Source: Mediterraneibacter massiliensis (GTDB taxonomy: Bacteria > Bacillota > Clostridia > Lachnospirales > Lachnospiraceae). From it: a DNA stretch of 64,000 nt. The notes under the pieces are model-generated. The model was not told where the DNA came from, did no database searches, and saw nothing but the letters and a program-made list of their open reading frames with translations. The stretch spans positions 308,698 to 372,697 of the forward strand of contig NZ_LN913001.1 in the NCBI RefSeq assembly GCF_001487105.1, written 5' to 3'. Shown here piece by piece: positions 59,515-64,000 of this stretch; position 1 is the first letter of the stretch; each line of letters begins with the position of its first letter. The position numbers and the translations under genes were made by a program.

Positions 59515-61260
59515 ATGTTAAAGGAATGTTTAGAGGTATTTGGAGAAGTATTAGAACAAGGACGACAGAACGGAAAAGATATTATCCTGGATTCTTATAT
59601 ACCTGCAGATGGAACATATATTTTTGTGGATCGGCAGGGAAATATAAAAGATAGTATAGAAATCAAATTGAATAAGAAAACGAGAGAGATTGAGACGAAT
59701 AATACGGATATAAAAGAATTGTGTTTTTACGATTATCATAGTCAATTAGTTTCTATGAATAAGCCGGTAGATGGGAAAAAGGTAATTCATTCTAATAATT
59801 TTTATTCATTTTTTGTAAAAAAGGACAGCATTGTTACAAAGAAATTAACGGAAGCGATTATAGACGGGTATTATGAAGTATTAAAAGATCCTTTGAAAAA
59901 GAAGTATCAAAAATCAAAAGAAGCAAGCAAGATATATGAGCTTTTTGAAGCATCTGAGGGTGGTGTTTCGACAGATGAGTTGGAAAAAAATAGACAGTGG
60001 ATCAAAAGTCATATTTTTGATTTAGATGAGGTGGATTTGAGCAGAAAAGATTATTTAAAAATCTTTTTTGAGACGGAACATGAAAATGTTGAGCGTGAGG
60101 AAAGAAGATATTTGCTGCCCAATATTTACAATAATAATGAGTATAACGTAGAAGTCGGGGACAGTATTTATGGACTTCCGGATAATAATCAAGGAATGAA
60201 TGCGAAAAAGCCATATCTTGCTGCAAAAACAAGAAAAATTCCAGTATCATATTTATTGAATGGTGAAGAGGTAATGCTGCAGAGACTATTTTTTGATTAT
60301 TTGATGAATCTAGCCTCAGCAGGGAAATGTGATGTGTACATAGATACTGTGAAAAGAAAAATTCGAGCATATGCCCAGTCGGAAGAACCACAGGATGTAG
60401 AAGCGGGATATTATTTAAGAATTAAAAAAGGAAAAGAGCTGGAAATCCAAAAACAGGATAATATTCCCGGGTTTCATCAAATTCTAAAGGAACCGTTTGA
60501 TTTTTTTAATGTCAGTGGATGTAGGCATACAAAACATCCGGAATATCAGGATAAATATAAACGATATTATACGCGAGAGGAAATTGGAAAAATAATTCAT
60601 GAAGTTTTTTTCTCAAACTATCTTGAAAGTAATTATCATGTTGATATTAGCGATATAAAGATAAAAGACGAAATATTAAAAAACTGTATTATAATATCAA
60701 AAGATACTATTTTCGCATGGGTCAGACTGGGGATTGATCAAGGCTTTTTTAGGATGCTTGAAAAGGTATCACTTGATTTGATAAAAAATACGGTTGTAGA
60801 TGGATATAGAGAAAGAGCTTCATGGCAGTTAAATCTGCGTTGGTCGTTTGAAAATTATTTTTTGGAAGGAGAAGAAGAGATGGTGGAAAGAAAACGTGAA
60901 CTGGTGTCTAGTGTAAAAAGAAAAGTTTTTGAAGAAAAAGATAACTGGATTGAAAATGATGAAGAATATTATTATGCAGTGGGACAGATGACAGCATATT
61001 TGATTTCTTTAAGTAAATCAAAAAACAAAAAGGAGGCTTTGATCAATCCAATTTTAAATGCGAAAAAAGATGAAGTTCTTAAGATGAAACTCGTGCAGTT
61101 GTATAAAAAATACAATCATGCAATTCCGTTCGGGATGAAACGCGTGAATCGCTTATTAGCAATGATAGAAGAGTATGTTCCAAGTGGAAATGTAAGTCAG
61201 GATATGGTCATTTTTGGGTATGTCAGTGATAATATTATCTATATGAAGGAGGAAAAATAG
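59515..61260 (+). CDS. cas8b: Type I-B Cascade large subunit Cas8b (Csh1-like)
   Basis: The 581-residue protein lies between cas6 and cas7 in the type I-B order. It ends with VIFGYVSDNIIYMKEEK, the typical Csh1/TM1802 end pattern (F-G-Y-x-S-D-N). The large subunit usually recognises the PAM and recruits Cas3. The sequence is otherwise divergent with few fixed motifs; the HTKHPEY region near residue 340 and the many Lys/Glu helices in the C-terminal third fit a Cas8 helical bundle. Subtype rests mainly on gene order and the end motif. Confidence 0.82.
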   Translation: MLKECLEVFGEVLEQGRQNGKDIILDSYIPADGTYIFVDRQGNIKDSIEIKLNKKTREIETNNTDIKELCFYDYHSQLVSMNKPVDGKKVIHSNNFYSFFVKKDSIVTKKLTEAIIDGYYEVLKDPLKKKYQKSKEASKIYELFEASEGGVSTDELEKNRQWIKSHIFDLDEVDLSRKDYLKIFFETEHENVEREERRYLLPNIYNNNEYNVEVGDSIYGLPDNNQGMNAKKPYLAAKTRKIPVSYLLNGEEVMLQRLFFDYLMNLASAGKCDVYIDTVKRKIRAYAQSEEPQDVEAGYYLRIKKGKELEIQKQDNIPGFHQILKEPFDFFNVSGCRHTKHPEYQDKYKRYYTREEIGKIIHEVFFSNYLESNYHVDISDIKIKDEILKNCIIISKDTIFAWVRLGIDQGFFRMLEKVSLDLIKNTVVDGYRERASWQLNLRWSFENYFLEGEEEMVERKRELVSSVKRKVFEEKDNWIENDEEYYYAVGQMTAYLISLSKSKNKKEALINPILNAKKDEVLKMKLVQLYKKYNHAIPFGMKRVNRLLAMIEEYVPSGNVSQDMVIFGYVSDNIIYMKEEK

Positions 61261-61262
61261 TT

Positions 61263-62180
61263 ATGAATAAGAGAGTGTATGGTGTGTTGGGAATTTCATC
61301 GCTTATGGCAAATTGGAATGCAGATTTTTCTGGATTTCCGAAGACAACGAGTGACGGGGATGTATTTGGAAGTGATAAGGCATTAAAATATCCAATGAAA
61401 AAAATGTGGGATAACGAAGGGAAAAAGGTTTTATATATCAAGTCTATGAAATTATCAGAACCAAGTAAGAAGGGAGAGATCTCACTCATTCCGAAATCTT
61501 TAAGAGAGCGGTATGAATTTTTATATGGAGCAAGTGATTTGAAAGATGTAACCGTTGTCTTGAAAAATTTAATGAATTGTGTAGATGTGAAGAATTTTGG
61601 GGCAACTTTTGCGGAGGCAGGAAGTAATATTTCTATTACAGGGGCTGTTCAGATTGGACAAGGATTCAATAAGTATGAGGGGACAAATCCGGAAGAACAG
61701 CAGATTTTATCTCCATTTAGAAATGAGGAAGACGATAAAAATTCTACGCTCGGAACCAAAATTGTGAGTAATGAAGCTCATTATTTTTATCCATTTGTGA
61801 TTAATCCGATGACATATAAAGAATTAGTAGAATTAGGAGTTACGGAAGGGTATACGGAAGAGGATTATCAGAACTTTAAACGTACAGCAATTGTATCTGC
61901 AACATCATTTGCAACGAATTCAAAAGTAGGATGTGAAAATGAATTTGCCTTGTTTGTAGAAACGAAAACGGATACATATTTGCCTAATTTATCTGAATAT
62001 ATCCGTTTTGAAAAAGGAACAGAGAAAAATGTGATAAAAATAGAATGTGCAGGTCTGCTCGAAGAATTGAGAGAACAGATTGATCGTATTGAAGTATATT
62101 ACAATCCATATACCACTGTCTTGGAAGGAGTCTCTGACAACATGAAGTTATATGATATTCGTACGCAAAAAGAGGTGTAA
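61263..62180 (+). CDS. cas7: Type I-B Cascade backbone subunit Cas7 (Csh2-like)
   Basis: The 305-residue RNA-binding subunit forms the helical crRNA backbone. It begins YGVLGISSLMANWNADFSG, with a SDGDVFGSDKALKYPMKKMW region (about residues 30-50) and GATFAEAGSNISITGAVQIGQG near residue 115, all typical of Csh2/Cas7 of subtype I-B. ATG 61263 starts just after the cas8b stop. Confidence 0.9.
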   Translation: MNKRVYGVLGISSLMANWNADFSGFPKTTSDGDVFGSDKALKYPMKKMWDNEGKKVLYIKSMKLSEPSKKGEISLIPKSLRERYEFLYGASDLKDVTVVLKNLMNCVDVKNFGATFAEAGSNISITGAVQIGQGFNKYEGTNPEEQQILSPFRNEEDDKNSTLGTKIVSNEAHYFYPFVINPMTYKELVELGVTEGYTEEDYQNFKRTAIVSATSFATNSKVGCENEFALFVETKTDTYLPNLSEYIRFEKGTEKNVIKIECAGLLEELREQIDRIEVYYNPYTTVLEGVSDNMKLYDIRTQKEV

Positions 62181-62183
62181 TGA

Positions 62184-62957
62184 ATGGAAATACTTAGATT
62201 TCTTTTAAGTGGGAAAAGTGCCTTTTTTAAGAAACCGGAAGTGAATACATATTATTATTTCACATATGGAAATATTCATAAAGTAGCGTTACTTGGAATT
62301 TTCGGTGCTATATTAGGGTATGGTGGGTATACCCAGATGAAAGGATTTGAACGGGAGAAAAAGCAGCAGGAGTTAACGGAATCTTATCCGGAATTTTATG
62401 AAAAATTGAGGACTCTACAACTTTCCATCTTGCCGAAGAAGGAAAATGGCTGTATTTCAAAAAAGGTTCAGATATTTAATAATTCGGTTGGATATGCATC
62501 GAAAGAACAGGGTGGAAATCTGGTTGTAAAAGAACAGTGGTTGGAAAATCCGGAGTGGGAAATATGTCTTTTAATAAATTCAGAAGAGGCTAAAAAAATC
62601 AAAGAGGCAATATGTGGAAGAAAATGTATCTATTATCCCTATCTTGGAAAAAATGATCATCCGGCCAGTATCGATGAAGTGATTGTAGAAGATGCAAAAA
62701 GGTGTGAATTTGATATGGGGCGATTGGATTGTTTTTCTCCGGAAGAATTTATTACTATAGCAGACCTAGATTTTGATGAAAAAGAAGACCTGGATTTATT
62801 TGGCTCGTTCCAATATAAAGAGGCGCTTCCGTATGGATTAGATAGTCTTACCAATCTTTATCAGTTGAAAAATTTTTTATACACAGACGAGGTTGTGAAT
62901 GTGAAAAATAAAGAAGTGTATGAGCTGAGTGATGGTAAGAAGATCCTCTTTTATTGA
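62184..62957 (+). CDS. cas5: Type I-B Cascade subunit Cas5
   Basis: The 257-residue protein caps the 5' end of the crRNA. The N-terminus FLLSGKSAFFKKPEVNTYYY followed by GNIHKVALLGIFGAILGYGG is the Cas5 RAMP-type start for subtype I-B (Cas5b/Cas5h). Three bases separate it from cas7. The gene is followed by a hairpin before cas3. Confidence 0.9.
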   Translation: MEILRFLLSGKSAFFKKPEVNTYYYFTYGNIHKVALLGIFGAILGYGGYTQMKGFEREKKQQELTESYPEFYEKLRTLQLSILPKKENGCISKKVQIFNNSVGYASKEQGGNLVVKEQWLENPEWEICLLINSEEAKKIKEAICGRKCIYYPYLGKNDHPASIDEVIVEDAKRCEFDMGRLDCFSPEEFITIADLDFDEKEDLDLFGSFQYKEALPYGLDSLTNLYQLKNFLYTDEVVNVKNKEVYELSDGKKILFY

Positions 62958-62985
62958 GAATAAAAACAGATGAAGAAGGATAGTG

Positions 62986-63023
62986 AAAGAAGACCTGAAA
63001 TAATTGATACGGGTCTTCTTTTT
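62986..63023 (+). terminator. Terminator-like hairpin between cas5 and cas3
   Basis: AAAGAAGACC (62986-62995) pairs perfectly with GGTCTTCTTT (63012-63021) around a 16-base loop; the stem runs into a five-T tract. The ribosome site of cas3 follows within 15 bp, so it may attenuate cas3 rather than end the operon. Confidence 0.65.
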
Positions 63024-63042
63024 GCAAAAAGGAGAAGATGGA

Positions 63043-64000
63043 GTGGAAGATATATATAGATTTATAAAAGAAATAGACAAATATCAGGCACATATTGTAG
63101 AGGATGAAGATAAAAAGATTGTCAGGCGAGAGTTATTAACAGAACATATTGATTGTACAGTGAAATATTTTGAGACATTAGCAGAAGAAAAACAATTGGA
63201 TAAGACAATCGATAAATTTGTGAAAGTGATGTTTGGAAAACTTTCGGAAGAAGGGAAAATTTTTTTATGGGAAATGATAAGAGGAATTCCGGTGTTTCAT
63301 GATGTGGGGAAAATAAATCCGGATTTTCAAAAGCAGGCAATGAAGAATGAAAAGATTACAGAAGATAATATGTTTTATCATATTGGAAAAAGACATTCTT
63401 TAATATCAGCGGTTATGTATATTGATTATTATATCCAGGAATTAAAAAAGGAAGTAAAAGAAAGAGAAGATAAAGAAAAACTTCGTCCGTTTATTATTTG
63501 TCATGCTTATATAATTGCGCAGCATCATAGCGATCTTAAAAATTTTCAAGAATTTGTTACTTCGCTTACAGAAAAAGAAGGGAAGGATGTAATAGATATA
63601 TTTTTGGAAGGTAAATGCGAATCTTATTTAAGACCGTTTAAATTAACGGAGAAGGTACTGGAAAATATTAAAAAGTGTTCAGATGAGGTTAAGAGAAGCA
63701 GAGAGGAAAATATAGCGCTGTATGCTTATATACGACTATTATATTCTTTTTTAGTGGCAAGCGACTATTATGCGACAACGGAATTTATGGTACAAGAGGA
63801 AATAAAGCAATTTGGGAGCTTGGATAATATTCAGGAGTGGATAGAGATTTATGAAAATACAAAAATAATGAAAAGTGTAAGGGCTTATCAGAGAGAACAG
63901 TATCCAAAAGATATAGAAAAAATCGGTAAAGAAGATATCAATGATCTTAGGACAGAAATTTTGACTGATGCAGAGATAACATTATCTGAAAGTAGAGGGA
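63043..64000 (+). CDS. cas3: Cas3, HD nuclease domain (cut by window end)
   Basis: GTG at 63043 has AAGGAG eight bases before; the ATG at 63038 reads into an early stop. The frame stays open for 319 codons to the window end. The HD nuclease set is visible: His35 in LTEHID, His86-Asp87 in IPVFHDVGKINP, His118 in GKRHSL and His161-His162 in AQHHSDL. The helicase domain must follow beyond the window. Cas3 is recruited by Cascade to degrade target DNA. Confidence 0.9.
   Translation, partial: MEDIYRFIKEIDKYQAHIVEDEDKKIVRRELLTEHIDCTVKYFETLAEEKQLDKTIDKFVKVMFGKLSEEGKIFLWEMIRGIPVFHDVGKINPDFQKQAMKNEKITEDNMFYHIGKRHSLISAVMYIDYYIQELKKEVKEREDKEKLRPFIICHAYIIAQHHSDLKNFQEFVTSLTEKEGKDVIDIFLEGKCESYLRPFKLTEKVLENIKKCSDEVKRSREENIALYAYIRLLYSFLVASDYYATTEFMVQEEIKQFGSLDNIQEWIEIYENTKIMKSVRAYQREQYPKDIEKIGKEDINDLRTEILTDAEITLSESRG

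Overview
The window is a piece of a low-to-moderate GC, spore-forming, anaerobic Clostridia chromosome, most likely Lachnospiraceae. The pointers are SpoIIID, sigma-54 beside a membrane pyrophosphatase, a YesM/YesN-type two-component pair, a BMP-type nucleoside importer and a Tn916-like conjugative element of the kind common in gut Firmicutes. Genus and species cannot be read from the sequence alone.

Layout. (1) 1-1125: 5' part of an IS1634-type transposase, cut by the window edge. (2) 1.3-12.3 kb: ordinary chromosome, with a large TPR/acidic-repeat/AAA-like protein, glycogen branching enzyme (glgB), sigma-54 (rpoN), a sodium or proton pumping pyrophosphatase (hppA) and two multi-spanning membrane proteins. 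(3) 12.4-27.9 kb: a 13-gene, same-strand nucleoside utilisation cluster. It starts at a sigma-70-type promoter whose -35 box lies inside a perfect operator-like palindrome and ends with a DeoR-type regulator. It encodes a lipoprotein-dependent nucleoside ABC importer, a nucleoside deaminase-like amidohydrolase, a nucleoside phosphorylase, phosphopentomutase, a DeoC-type aldolase, an iron alcohol dehydrogenase, transketolase and an unusual long transaldolase-like protein. Together these could carry (deoxy)nucleosides to glycolytic intermediates and ethanol. Two uncharacterised members (DUF1097-like and VOC) have no clear role.

(4) About 28.17-50.59 kb: a complete Tn916-family integrative and conjugative element (ICE), all backbone genes on the minus strand: int, xis, orf8/orf7-type regulators, the TcpC-to-Orf17 transfer module, two ArdA antirestriction genes, TcpD, MobT relaxase, a candidate oriT, the TcpA coupling protein, two DUF961 proteins and a 1017-residue sortase-anchored VaFE/SpaA-like adhesin at the far end. 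It has no tet(M) or other recognisable resistance gene. The usual accessory slot holds gene remnants, palindromes and small XRE-regulator plus membrane-protein modules. The element sits about 200 bp upstream of spoIIID.

(5) 50.8-58.0 kb: chromosome again (spoIIID, histidine kinase/response regulator, HPr-like protein, MATE transporter, guaA). (6) 58.0-64.0 kb: a candidate small RNA made of two tandem 45-bp hairpin units with a compensatory base change, then an AT-rich region with degenerate repeats, then a type I-B CRISPR-Cas operon (cas6, cas8b, cas7, cas5, and the HD domain of cas3 running off the end). No CRISPR array is in the window. A terminator-like hairpin lies between cas5 and cas3.
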